Of a stretch of DNA of 64,000 nucleotides, positions 47,972 to 59,305 are shown in pieces. Under the pieces are notes generated by a model. It made no database searches. It had not been told where the DNA came from and worked only from the letters and a program-made list of their open reading frames with translations. How positions within the stretch are numbered: position 1 is the stretch's first letter; every line of letters begins with the position of its first letter. Origin of the DNA: Parasponia andersonii (lineage: Eukaryota > Streptophyta > Magnoliopsida > Rosales > Cannabaceae); contig JXTB01000040.1 in NCBI GenBank assembly GCA_002914805.1, positions 777,374-841,373 of the forward strand, written 5' to 3'. Made by a program: the position numbers and the translations under genes.

Positions 47972-50160
47972 TGTCACAACCCAAGGACTGGATCAATGAC
48001 CGAATGAGTATTTCATAAACTAGAAATACCGAAAAATATATACATTTTTTAAAATTGACTCAATTAATTCAAAAATTTGTCTCGGAGACTCTAACCTTTC
48101 AAAACTGATATTCAAAAATTTTTAATTGAAAATAAAACTCCACAATTATGCGTCACTCATTGAACATAGACCGTAATTAAAACAATTGTTTAATAGTCAT
48201 ACATCACAAATCATCTCACGCTCAAATACTGACATAAGTAATATAAACCGTATCCAAATCTCATATTCTAGTTTATAAAGTTTAATAAAATCCAAATTCC
48301 TACTCAAATTTAAATATTTCACAAGTCTCGTAGGAATTTACCAAAATATAAATAAACTAGTTATTCTGCAAATGTCTTGATCTAGTTCTTTTGGTCCAAA
48401 TCATACTGAGTGTCACCTGAGGGGAAGAAGGGGTTGAGCTAGTGCCAGTAAAGAATTGATTTCCAGATTTTATATATATAAGAAATATACTCATGTTGAA
48501 TGTCCTGCATAGTTAGTAATCCACTTAAATAGTTCACAAAACCTAAGTGGAAATCATAGTCCAATAGTTCAAACATTCCAAACTATTATAAAATATCCAT
48601 AAAAACTAGTACATATCTATTCAAGCCAACATATGACCATATATGCAATCATGATGTCCTAATGGATTACTCGTAAGTCCGAGCCACCTAAAGAGGCGCC
48701 GTAAGTCCGATCACCCGATGTGGGGCATCGTAAGTCCGATCACCCAATGTAGGACATCGTAAGTCTGATCACCGAATATAGGGCATCGTAAATATGTAAA
48801 TGTATGCAAATGTTATATGAATGACAGAATAAAGATATACACTATTTCCACAAAATCTCAAAATAATCTATGCAGTGTTCTTTAATCAAACAACATTTAG
48901 TCCTTAAATCGAACTGGATTTTCTAAGAATTTCGGTATTAAAACAGCTTTTTTTGATCAAAACCCAAAAATCTAATTTTCTGCAGAAAACAGTTTCAAAC
49001 AGTATATATATGACACGCCAACTAGTGTAATGTGCCTCCCAAGCAGTTTATATCTCAAATCAGATCAAAATAGATATAAACATAATTTTTATAAATCATT
49101 TCACAAAATTCCATATTTATCAAAAATATGTGAAAATCAAAATTAAATCAATTTGAAGATCAGCTAATCAAATCCCTACCTCAATCGAGCGTCTAACTAG
49201 CATTACAAGATTATGGGGAAAGTTTGGTGTCGTTTTCGAACTTTTGGTTCCTTGGTTTGAAAACTTGATTTTCAAATGGAGCTTCAAATCATGAAACGGT
49301 CTTCACCACTAAATTTTGAGCACCTAAAAACCCTAAGTTAGACATATAATTTGTCAAATTTGGATGCTGGTCCCACGGCATGCAAATCGAGGCAAATCTA
49401 AGCCGTCTGATTTTGTTTTTCGGGCCCGTTTCAGAACATAGTCAATATATATATCTCATTTTTCATCATTTTCAACGTAGATTCCAAAAATGTGGTTTTA
49501 AAATGTAACGGTCTGATCGAAAAGTCAATTCCAAACCATTTATACATAAAACTGTCCAACAAAATTAAACTCAAATAGAGCAAAATTGAGACACGAGGTA
49601 TCTACCACCAGATTGCCCGTGAGAGATGAGTCCACGGTGACCAGTTTCACGGTGAACAGTGGCCGGAATCGCTCCTGCAAGTAAAACAAACCGCGGTGTT
49701 TTTCGCTGTTTTTCGGCGATCGCGGACTCTGATGTGGCTGGTTCTGGCAACGGAAGCTTCGTCCAACGATGTGCTTCGTTTTTGGGTGGTGGCGAGCATC
49801 GAAGATGACCGGAGGAGGAGGAGTGGCAGCGGCTGGCATGAAAGAGCGTCACGGGGGCCTCGTGGGAGAAGAAGGAAAATATGGGGGATTTGAGGGCAAT
49901 TTTCGTAACTGTAACGCCACATGTCAGTACCAGAATCAATGGGCATTGTTTTAGTTATTTACATTTTGATTCAATTTTCTGAAAATCTTCTCTAATATAC
50001 CCTTAAGTAATTACACTTTGACCCTAATTTTTAAACTTTCTTCACTTTTGTCCAAATGAATCTAGACCCAAATCTGTCCAGATTCATCCAATTTTTTTTT
50101 TTGAAAAAAAAATTGAGTCAAAAGACCACAATACCCTTTCTTAAAATAAGGGGTTTTACA
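47972..50160 (+). mobile_element. Solo LTR, same family as 31864-34687, copy 2 (2.2 kb)
   Basis: It starts TGTCACAACC and ends GGGGTTTTACA. The flanks CTACG (47967-47971) and CTACA (50161-50165) match at 4 of 5. It shares with copy 1 the order of landmarks: an early AT-rich part, a TTTTCAAA(C/T)GGAGC block, a TTAGACATA block, a less AT-rich open-frame region (about 49600-49930) and the terminal TAATTACACTTT...ACTTTTGTCC...TCTAGAC segment. There is no internal coding region. Both copies are in the same orientation. Confidence 0.85.
48672..48790 (+). repeat. Short tandem array, 29-bp period, inside the solo LTR
   Basis: CGTAAGTC(C/T)GA followed by a GATCACC-type core and GG(G/A)CAT recurs at 48672 (diverged, 28 bp), 48700, 48729 and 48758, with a truncated start at 48787. 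Such arrays in U3 can act as enhancer-like repeats; that is inference. Confidence 0.85.
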
Positions 50161-52840
50161 CTACAATCGAGTTTTCACCATTTATTACTAAACTATTGAG
50201 AGTTTGGTAGAGGATAATTAACCTTTCAAGATACAAGGACTTACAGCCAATGCTAAGAGAAAGATAGAGTTGGCGGAGGAGAATTGAGCAAAAGAAGAGA
50301 GAGAGAGGGGGGGGAGGAGAAGTGTGACCCAAAAGGCTTAAAATAGTAGAAGGGTATTTTTGGGATAAAATTTATTTCTCTCTCCAAACACATATGGAAA
50401 AATCATAATTTACCACTAGATAACTCATTCCATGGCAAAAGAGAATACTATTCAGGTCCATTTTCCCATTTTCTCTCAACAGAAAACTTACAAAAAAACC
50501 CAAAGCAAATTTCCTTGTCAGAGAAAGTACCATTTAGGCTTGAATTAAAGAAGTAAAAAGCTACTCATATGCTTTTGCAATTTGGACCTAGGTAAGGGTA
50601 CTTTGGGCCATAATGACCTTTTCTTAACCGTCATGAACATTTGTGCCAATAAATCATAACTTTTATCGTGAGTCCTAAAAATGTTATCTGAAAAATAGTC
50701 TTAAAAATATCACAGGAGCCTAAACACTTCTAAATATGTAGAGAAGCCAAGTCACGTTTATGATCATTTGGATTTTGGTAAAACAACGAAAAAAAAAAGA
50801 AATTAGATTTTATATGTTGAAATTTGAAACAAATAAAAGCAAGAAAAGTCCGGATTTCAATATATGTTGAAAAATTCCCAATTTACTTAGAAAAATAAAA
50901 CTTTTAAAATTATTTTAAAAAATACAATTTTTTTACAAATTGATAAGATGCTTGAGGTAACTGGTCAAACTAATTGAGATAACGAGTTTAGTTATCTCAA
51001 GTAACTCGATTAATTACTCCAAGTAACGCAATTAGTTACTTTGAGTATTTTTTAAAAGTACTAATTTTGAAGACAAAGTGGCATTTGTCTAAATATTTTA
51101 AAAGTGTTATTTTTCTAAATAATGTTTTAAAAAATTATATAAATATAAATAAATCTTTCATTTTTCTAAAATTTTAGCACAATTAGGATTTTTCAAATTT
51201 AAGTCTTTGGGCTTGGCCTTTTTCATTTTTAGTATATAAAAATACATTGTTTTATTTTTTAAAATTTGATTTTTTTTAAATAAATGATTTACATTTTCAA
51301 AAGTTGAATTCACTTTATAAAAAATTGATTTACTTTATAAAAAGTAGATCAACTTAAAAATGACTATTTATCAAAATAAAAATTAAAAAACGGTCATTTA
51401 TTAAATAAGTGTAAAAAGGGCTATTTTTTAAATTGATCTTAAAAAAATGCCATTTCTTATAAATTCTTACAGAAAAATCTCGGATTTTAAAATTGTTTGA
51501 TAAATTCTGAATTTAATTAGAAACATATCATTTTAAAAGTATTTATAAAAATATCATTTTTTTATTAATGGATGAGATACTTGAGATAACGGGTCAAGTT
51601 ACCTCAAATAGCTAGATTGTTTACTCCAAATAGCATAAATAGTTACCTCGAATACCATTGAAAAAGATTGATTTTAAATATTTATTAAAAGTGTTATTTT
51701 TTATAAAACTTAAGAAAGTGATATTTTCTAGATCTGTATGGGATTTTTCAAAAAATTCAGTCCATCCAGAATTTCTCAAGGGCTTCTTATAAAATTTTAA
51801 GCCCAAAGTACCAAAAATTAAAAAAATCCCGGATGGGATATTTCTTTGAAAAATACCGGATTTATTTAGAAAAATATCAAGTTTTAGTAGAAAATAAATA
51901 TTTTTAAAATATTTAGAAACATACCATTTTTCCTTCAAAATTGGTGTTTTTCAATGATACTCGAGATAGTAAGTTAGGTTAATTAGGGAAACTAATCTAG
52001 TTATTTGAAGTAACGATCAAATTACCTTTGATAACTTGACTAGCTATCTTAAGTATCTCATCAATTAATAAAAAGTGATATTTTTCTAAATACTATTAAA
52101 AATAGTAGTTTTATAATTAAATTTGTAATTTTTCAGAATAATCTCAAATTCTGGCATTTTCAATTTGTTTTTTTTAAAATTACCATAAAAATCAAATTTC
52201 CTCATTTTTCAATGTTTCGTACTTGGGCTGGAATTTTGTAAGAAGCCTATATATATGAATGGACTTATAAGCCGAATGGCCGAATTTCATGTTCAAGTTT
52301 GAAAAAGCAGCCCTTTCCAGACATTATTAAAAACTGGCTGAATTATCAAAATGTTTAACAGGATGGTTGGGTAATTAACAAAGGGCTAAAATATAACGAT
52401 TTTTGGATTTTTATATCAGTTTAGTAGTTTGTGAAAAAAAAAAGTAAAAAACTTAATATATTAATAAACATAATATGATACACTAATACACAATAATTGT
52501 TATATTCAAATAAAACTGATATAATAATTAATAAAAATTGATATATAAATTGTTATGTTAATACACAGCAATATCTTACTAATGAAATTGATATACGAAA
52601 ACTGTATCTACGGATAAAATTCATCACTATAAATAGCTAAAATTATGATTTAGTTAGCATAGACTTATACCGACGATTTCTTCAAATTTTTCGTCGCTAT
52701 GACCCTATTTTACACAATCTAAGTCATCTTTATGGCGATTATATGCGTTTTACCAGGGATCTAATATATAGTCGGTATAGAGATGAATCTAAGTTGGGGA
52801 CCTTGTTGCAACTTGCAGCGACTTTGTAGTCGATATATAC
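50161..52840. other. AT-rich region with degenerate repeats, no gene
   Basis: From about 50850 to 52060 a theme of AAAAATC(T/C)CGGATTT, TTTAGAAAAATA and then GAGATAACGGGTCAA / TTACCTCAAATA blocks recurs three times (starting near 50850, 51475 and 51830), as a diverged tandem of 350-620 bp units. Part is inverted relative to 28790-29330. Positions 52640-52836 contain CGACGATTTC and GTCGGTATAG-like words, and have no identified feature. Confidence 0.45.
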
Positions 52841-52841
52841 A

Positions 52842-53669
52842 TGTTGGAGCAGTTTCTCACCAGCCGTCCACGTGTCTCTGAATCACTGATGTTGTATTCT
52901 CCAACTGTCAACGTGTCATTGCTATTCCAAAGTGCTCTGAACTCCAGGCAGGGTCGGAGAGGAGATGGCCACCTGCAAAGACTCTCCGATGCTTAAGTCA
53001 GTGGTCTTTCTTTTATTCAGGGTAGCAAGGATTTAGTTCTATATGAGTATATATTTGTTTCTTGCTTGTAAGCTTTTTTATATACTTCTTTTTATAAGCG
53101 TACATACTTTTTTTTTTTGGGAACGCATGGCTCATATATGCATATTCCTGAGAATATGAACCACCCGGTTTACAATCTTAGGACCGAGTACCTTTTTCCT
53201 CCAGACTTTTTCCAGAGGTCACGGGCCGTGATTACCGTGATCTCTGCTGTACCGCTGTAGCCTGGTTTCCGCTGTCTCCTATGGTTCGAGTCTGTCAGGG
53301 GCGAGATTTGGACAAATCGTTATTCTGTCAGGACGGCTTGCCCCCTGCGCACACCTACTCAGGATCGTATTAGATGCTCTATCTGGGTCTGGAGCTGTGA
53401 GTTGCTTTCTATTGTATTCTAGTGGAAGACCCTTGGGGCTTCCGACCCCCCAACTGTCGAGGTAAGAATCGGACTAAGCTGAGTCCATCCAGGGTCTGGG
53501 ATGGGTTCGACCCTAACTTCGGACACCCAATGGCCGATGTGATATCATGTGCTACTCGCGTGACTTTTAGCTAGTCACTCTTGACACATGTCAGACAGTG
53601 GGCCCTACTTGTGACCTGTTCTGCCACTTAATCGTCCACGTGGTGTATGATTTGGGAACAGGTCCCACA
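52842..53669 (-). repeat. LTR (3' LTR in element sense), 828 bp
   Basis: It aligns end to end with 61005-61849. On plus it starts TGTTGGAGCAG and ends GGGAACAGGTCCCACA. Hand comparison shows roughly 70-80 differences, mostly transitions, and lacks the 17-bp duplication seen in the partner. Confidence 0.93.
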
Positions 53670-53690
53670 ACTGCCCCCATTTCCCTATTT
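53670..53690 (-). other. Polypurine tract
   Basis: Directly inside the left LTR. Read on minus it is AGGGAAATGGGGGCAGT abutting the LTR. This is the plus-strand DNA primer site and fixes the 3' end of the element at this side. Confidence 0.8.
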
Positions 53691-53723
53691 GATGGATTCG
53701 TATCCGTCAAGTAGGGAAATCGT
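53684..53723. repeat. Imperfect inverted repeat beside the polypurine tract
   Basis: CCCTATTTGATGGAT and ATCCGTCAAGTAGGG are complementary at 13 of 15 positions around a 4-base centre. Its role is unknown. Confidence 0.6.
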
Positions 53724-53878
53724 TTATCTATTCTTCTAATTTGGGGGATACACGTGGCTCCCCCTTGCCGACGCAGAGGCATGCCATCCCATGTCACGAA
53801 ATTTTTAAATTTCGAAGTTCCGACTGTTCGGTCTCCTTTGCTCTCCATTTTTCCAGAATAACTCTTCCGCTCCCCCTC

Positions 53879-53886
53879 TATAAAAG
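53879..53886 (+). promoter_or_regulatory. TATA box of the antisense gene
   Basis: TATAAAAG preceded by CCCCCTC, on the strand opposite to the element. It lies about 130 bases upstream of the first ATG (54008) of the antisense gene, giving room for a transcript start near 53910 and a leader of about 100 bases. Promoter activity is inferred. Confidence 0.6.
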
Positions 53887-54007
53887 CTGTACTTACGCTC
53901 ATTTTTTATTTTACTAAAATCTTCAATTATTCAAGCCTCTTAAAATCCTAGGGTTTCCGACTTCCCCCTTTCAAGAGACTTTTGCACTTTCGATCGTATC
54001 CAGAACA

Positions 54008-56999
54008 ATGGCCTTAAGCCAAGATCAGGAATTGTGTCCCATCTGGATTCGGAGTTGGATTTACTGAAGAGACAGCTCTGCCTCCCCGGCAGAGTGACGC
54101 TGTAAAGGGTCGAAGGCCCTACGGATTGGTATCTTCGTTCCTCTACCTCTGAGGGCTCTATTATCCTAGGCAGAAAACACCTGGAATGGCTACGATTCCC
54201 TCTTTCTCCTCTGATCCACCAATTCTTTGCTTTGACGGGGATATATCTGATGCAATTAAATGTAAACGGGTTCATGATTCTGATGGGACTTTCCGCCCTA
54301 TCAGTTCTCTATAACCTGCACATCGACCTGGAGGTGGTTTTTCATACTTACAAACTCACCCTCATCCCCAAGAAGAGTTCCTACCCCACCTTTTACCTCC
54401 AACCGCTACCGGAACATCATATCTTCTGGGGCTTGCCGAGTTCAGACAAGCAATGGGACTCCCACACTAGGCTATACGCCGTTGGAGGGGCGTGGAGCTC
54501 CCCTTAGGTGAATGGCAAGCACTTCCAAATTCCCTCAGCTTTCCTGCAGAGTAAGTGCTAGGTCGTGATTTTCGGGTCTGTATTCTTCTCGTCTGTTATT
54601 GCTCACATTATTTTGTCTTGTGCAGTTTCGGTAGAAGAGAATAGGTTCGAGCCGCATTTGTCGGCGGGGCGGCTCAAAGGCCTGGAGGGGATCGTCATCT
54701 TCGGATTTCCTGGGGACTGCCAGCACATCCAGGCCATCCTCAACCCCTTGGTGATGAATATGATGCCTAGGATGGTTTCATACCTTCCCTTCCCTCTGGA
54801 TACCTGGGTCATCACAAAGCACCTGCGGAGCCGACTTGACGCCTCTGCCCTGAACCGATTCCGCCGGGACGAGCATGATCGAATCGCCATGGTGGGTCAG
54901 TAGGTTATGGCTTCAAGCTAATTGGCGGGCTCCAACGACCTGGTGGCACTGTCTAGCCACGAGCTCGAGGAAGCCGTGAGGTTAGTGGCCGAGGAGTGCG
55001 TCAGGCTCTGTAGGGAGGAAGCCGCCGCCCCCAAGAGCGCTAGGGGTTGGTTCATTTTTGCATCCTTGAGCTTCGTGGGTCGAATTATGGCTGTGACCTA
55101 AACATGTTACTTGTTCTTTGCAGGTTCTGAGATGGGCCCATCGGCTGACCCCTCCCCCGCCAAAGGGGGAGCCGCAGGACATAAGGCTCGCCCCAAGGCA
55201 CCCGCTGGCTGGCTTCTCGTGGTGCCCTCAGGAGATGAAGTGCCCACGATCCCCCACTCTGACACAGGCGGACCTCCATCCGGGGGAACGTCTACCACAA
55301 GGACTGTATACGGCGAGGAGACGCCCCTGAGTCTGGCTGGGGGGTCTGCTGCACCAATCTCGTCCACCCCTGACTCTGGTTCGAAATCGGGTGCTACTTG
55401 CCTCGGTGGGAAGATCGCTGAGCTCAGTGGGGGGGCTTTGAGGTTGAAGTCTCGGCTATCTTTCCCTCCCCCGGTCCCAATAAAGCGGTGCCACGAGGTC
55501 GGCTCATCTAACAAAGAAGAGGGCCGGGCGGAGAAGAGGGGCAGGGTTGCCCCCTTGTCTGACAGTGATGACGACGGGGCCACGCTGACCCTTCTAAGGA
55601 GAATAAGGTCCGTGTGCAGTGGCCCGCCAAGAGGAGATGCACCACCTCCCACCGTGGCTGACGGCGCTCTCGGTGGCGTCGAGCTTTCCTCCGTCCCTAC
55701 CACCACTGCTACGGGGGCATGCTCGGCTAGGGGAGACGGTACCCTCATGGCTAGCGGGGTGGAGCTGTGTTCCTCAGGCATGGGCAACGCCTAAAGAGAA
55801 GGTCCAGCCGCAGAGCTGGAGCTGGAGGCGCTCTCTTTGGAGAACGTCGAGCTTATCACCAGCAATACCTTCGCGCAGGTTTGGTCCATTCGGTTGCTTC
55901 TATGTTTTTTAGCATCTTTGCTAGACGCTGATGGCCCCTTTTTTTGTTTAACTTGCAGCTGGCCGCCATTCGGTCTTTCTATTCCTCTCGCGTCAGGGAT
56001 TTGACCGAGGAGCTGAACTCCCGCTCTGCACTAGCCGAGCGCAGCAAGGCCGCCCTTGCCGAGTTGAGGTCTGACTTCGATTTATATCGGAGCCTCGAGG
56101 AGGCGAGGGTCAGCAGTGCGATGGCTCACGCTCTGAGTGTCGAGAGGACCAGGCGCGAGGAGCTGGCTGCGAGACTGGTCGAGGCGGAGGCCGATAAACT
56201 TTCTCAATCTGAGGCCGCCAGACTGGCTCAGACCGAGCTATGGGTCAAGGAGCAAGAATTGCAGAGCGCGGGGACAGAGATAGGACTGGCTTTCGTCGCT
56301 TGTGACAGGGCTGTTGATGATGTCAAAGAAGCGAGAAAAGCCGAGGCAAAAGCCAAGCTAGAGGCCCACTCTCTACAATGCAGACTTAACCGGTCCAACG
56401 AGCTAAATCGACATCTCTTCTTGGATCACAAAAATCTGATAGGTACTCATGTGGAAATGTCTCACAAACACAGCGAGGACCTTGCCAGCATTAACACTTT
56501 TTTGGTCGACTTATCGCAGCGGCAAGCGGAGCTCAGGCCGGCGGCACTGAAGGAAAGGATGGCGGATGTGGAGAAACTGAAAACGAGATACCAGACGCAA
56601 GTGGACGTCATTTCTGCGGAAAGTTACAGGTCTAGCTGGGAGAATAGAGAGTTCGAAGGCCACACTGAGGTGGTAACGCTAGACCAGTTTGATGAGCAAA
56701 AAGACATCGAGAGAGACCACTATTCTGTTAAGCACTACATGCAGCAGCTTGGGGATGAGATCAGCATTACGTTCCCGGCTGACGTGCTGAAGATGGTTGC
56801 TGCGGAAAAGGACGGGCCCTCTACATCCGCCTCTGGTACCAAAGAGCTTATCCCCATTTCCGGTCTGCCAGATCAAACTTCGGAAGCCCCCAGCAGTCAG
56901 TTGGTCTCGGGGTCTCAACTGGTGAGGGGTCTGGTGCGGTCATTGTATCCAGTGATGAATCCGACCCTGGTACACCACACTCCACCGGAGCTGGTCTAA
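54008..56999 (+). pseudogene. Antisense spliced gene of the retrotransposon, putative gypsy-type transposon (Transposase_28-like) protein, decayed
   Basis: Four coding blocks on plus: 54008 to about 54550, 54626 to about 55040, 55124-55878 and 55959-56999. The introns show good sites: GTAAGT at 54551 to TTGTGCAG, TTCTTTGCAG at 55123, and GCAG/GTTTGG at 55878 to TAACTTGCAG at 55958. Block 1 encodes WLRFPLSPLIHQFF, LTGIYLMQLNVNGF and later HHIFWGLPSSD, resembling the plant domain called putative gypsy type transposon (Pfam Transposase_28). Block 3 is Pro/Ser/Gly-rich and disordered, with an acidic LSDSDDDGA. Block 4 (346 residues) is a long Ala/Glu/Arg-rich coiled coil. Disablements are a frameshift after the start, a TAA near 54099, a frameshift near 54500, stops near 54901 and 54919, and a TAA at about 55792. 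The last block is fully open. Known Tat antisense frames have no proven function. Confidence 0.75.
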
Positions 57000-57720
57000 G
57001 CGGTGGGACTGGCTGCGCTCCCCTGGCCGGAGGTAATTAGGGTCCCTTATTTTGTACATTTGTAAAGCTGACCCTCGTTGTAACCCTCCATATAAATAAT
57101 AAGAACAGTGTAATTCTCTTTAGTCTGTTTTCTTTTTTCTTTGTTGACTGCATCCGAAGTAAAGTTAAACCTTGTTGTAGCCGTCTGTATAAATAATTGT
57201 GGATGACTCGGATGGACACGATTTTGGACTATTAGTGAGTCCTCCTCGAGCTTTGATTGTCAAGATTAGTTCCGGAGATAGGGATGCAGCTTTGACTCAT
57301 CCGGTTTTACGGAGGTATAACTTTTGTTATGACTTGTTTTGGCAGAGTTCGACCCGCGCGTGTGGCTGGACTTCTCCGACCTCAAATGGGACCACGCTCG
57401 GAACCAGTTCCAGGGATTGGTTGACCATTGTTTGGACCCGTCGTTACAAAGAAGAAGGCCTAGGCTCGGCTCTTATCGGGAACAAACAGGGCACTACCAC
57501 TCCGATGTCTCCCTACGAGTCCATTCGCGACCCGCCTCTCGTAAATAGTCCTTTTGAGCACGCACCACTGTTGACCGTGCGCTTTGTATTTTTAGGACAT
57601 AATAACCAGACTTTAATCTTAATTTCTGTCTTCACGTTTGATCTGGTACTGGACTACTTCCAACGGATAGACTCTAAATCCGTTCACATCTTGCCCATGC
57701 GCAAATAAACCATCCCCCAG
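57000..57720. other. Element 3' region between antisense gene and arrays
   Basis: Two related segments, GTTGTAACCCTCCATATAAATAAT (about 57079) and GTTGTAGCCGTCTGTATAAATAAT (about 57173), could hold polyadenylation signals for the antisense transcript. The less AT-rich segment at 57340-57700 has open frames on plus but no recognisable product. Confidence 0.45.
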
Positions 57721-57730
57721 GTAGAGCCTA

Positions 57731-57987
57731 CTTTCCTTTAGCTCTTCGTATAGCTAAAACGTTCCGTAGGGAGGGTCCACTTCCAACGGGTAGATCCCGA
57801 CCTTGCTTTCCTTTAGCCATTCGTATAGCTAAAATGTTCCTTAGAGAGAGTCCACTTCTCCGACCCTGCTTTCCTTTTAGCCCTTTGTATAGCTAAAATG
57901 TTCCTTAGGGAGGGTCCACTTCCAATGAGTGGATCCTGATCCTGCTTTCCTTTAACTCTTCGTATAGCTAAAATATTCCTTAGGGAG
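57731..57987 (+). repeat. Tandem array A, about 75-bp units
   Basis: CTTTCCTTTAG...CGTATAGCTAAAA(T/C)(G/A)TTCC(T/G)TAG is repeated at 57731, 57806, 57869 and 57945. Spacings are 75, 63 and 76, the third copy being 12 bases shorter. It lies between the antisense gene and array B. Confidence 0.9.
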
Positions 57988-59265
57988 TCTGCTGGTAAGC
58001 TTTTGGGTTGCGCACCCCTTTTCTCCTCGTATATTTTCTCGGGTCATCGACAAGCGTTTTATTGCACGATGTGATTCCTATAGTACGATCATTTTCGAGA
58101 TCTGCTAGCAAGTTTTTGTTGCGCAGCTCCTCTTTCCTCGTATGTTTTCTCGGGTCGTCGACAAGTAACGTGATCCCCATAGTACGATCGTTTTTGAGGT
58201 CTGCTGGCAAGTTTTTGGTTGCACAGCTCTTTCCTCTTCGTACGTTTTCTCGGGTCGTCGACAAGCGACGTGATCCCCATAGTACGATCNNNNNNNNNNN
58301 NNNNNNNNNNNNNNNNNNNNNNNNNNNNNNNNNNNNNNNNNNNNNNNNNNNNNNNNNNNNNNNNNNNNNNNNNNNNNNNNNNNNNNNNNNNNNNNNNNNN
58401 NNNNNNNNNNNNNNNNNNNNNNNNNNNNNNNNNNNNNNNNNNNNNNNNNNNNNNNNNNNNNNNNNNNNNNNNNNNNNNNNNNNNNNNNNNNNNNNNNNNN
58501 NNNNNNNNNNNNNNNNNNNNNNNNNNNNNNNNNNNNNNNNNNNNNNNNNNNNNNNNNNNNNNNNNNNNNNNNNNNNNNNNNNNNNNNNNNNNNNNNNNNN
58601 NNNNNNNNNNNNNNNNNNNNNNNNNNNNNNNNNNNNNNNNNNNNNNNNNNNNNNNNNNNNNNNNNNNNNNNNNNNNNNNNNNNNNNNNNNNNNNNNNNNN
58701 NNNNNNNNNNNNNNNNNNNNNNNNNNNNNNNNNNNNNNNNNNNNNNNNNNNNNNNNNNNNNNNNNNNNNNNNNNNNNGCAAGTTTTTGGTTGCGCAACTC
58801 TTTCCTCTTCGTATATTTTCTCGGGTCATCGACAAGCGACGTGATCTCCATAGTACGATCGTTTTTGAGGTCTGCTGGCAAGTTTTTGGTTGCGCAACTC
58901 TTGCCTCTTCGTATGTTTTCTCGGGTCGTCGACAAGCGACATGATTCCCATAATACGATCATTTTTGAGGTTTGCTGGCAAGTTTTTAGTTGCGCAACTC
59001 TTTCCTCTTCGTACATTTTCTTGGGTCGTCGAGAAGTGATGTGATTCCCATAGTACGATCGTTTTTGAGGTCTGCTGGCAAGTTTTTGGTTGTGCAGTTC
59101 TTTCCTTTTCGTACATTTTCTCGGTTCGTCGACAAGCGACGTGATCCCCATAGTACGATCGTTTTTGAGATCTGCTGGCAAGTTTTTGGTTGCGCAGCTC
59201 TTTTCTTTTCGTACATTTTCTCGGGTCGTCGACAAGCGACGTGATCCCTATAGTACGATAGTTAA
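57988..59265 (+). repeat. Tandem array B, 100-bp units, broken by an assembly gap
   Basis: Units start TCTGCTGGCAAGTTTTTGG and contain TTTTCTCGGGTCGTCGACAA and CATAGTACGATCGTTTTTGAG. Starts are at 57988, 58101, 58200 and, right of the gap, 58871, 58971, 59071 and 59171, so the visible right-hand period is exactly 100. Each unit is open in several frames, giving artificial repeat proteins on both strands. Units are 85-95% alike by eye. Confidence 0.95.
58290..58777. other. Assembly gap, 488 N
   Basis: The gap lies within array B. Predicted open frames crossing it are meaningless. Confidence 1.
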
Positions 59266-59305
59266 TTGCACGAATAGTGCGTATGGTCCGCAACTGAGGT
59301 GTGGG

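Noticed and set aside
31864..50160. The two long LTRs as the ends of one 18-kb retrotransposon
   Set aside because: Each has its own, different 5-bp target duplication and no gag-pol lies between them.
55107..55787. A 226-residue minus-strand frame opposite the antisense gene
   Set aside because: It mirrors the Pro/Ser-rich exon 3 of the plus-strand gene, where GC-rich sequence removes stops on both strands; the plus strand has matching splice sites and continues into the coiled-coil exon.
58008..59235. Long repeat-protein frames on both strands across 58.0-59.6 kb
   Set aside because: They arise from the 100-bp and 142-bp tandem arrays, cross the N gap, and have no start or domain; a repeat without stops gives such frames by chance.
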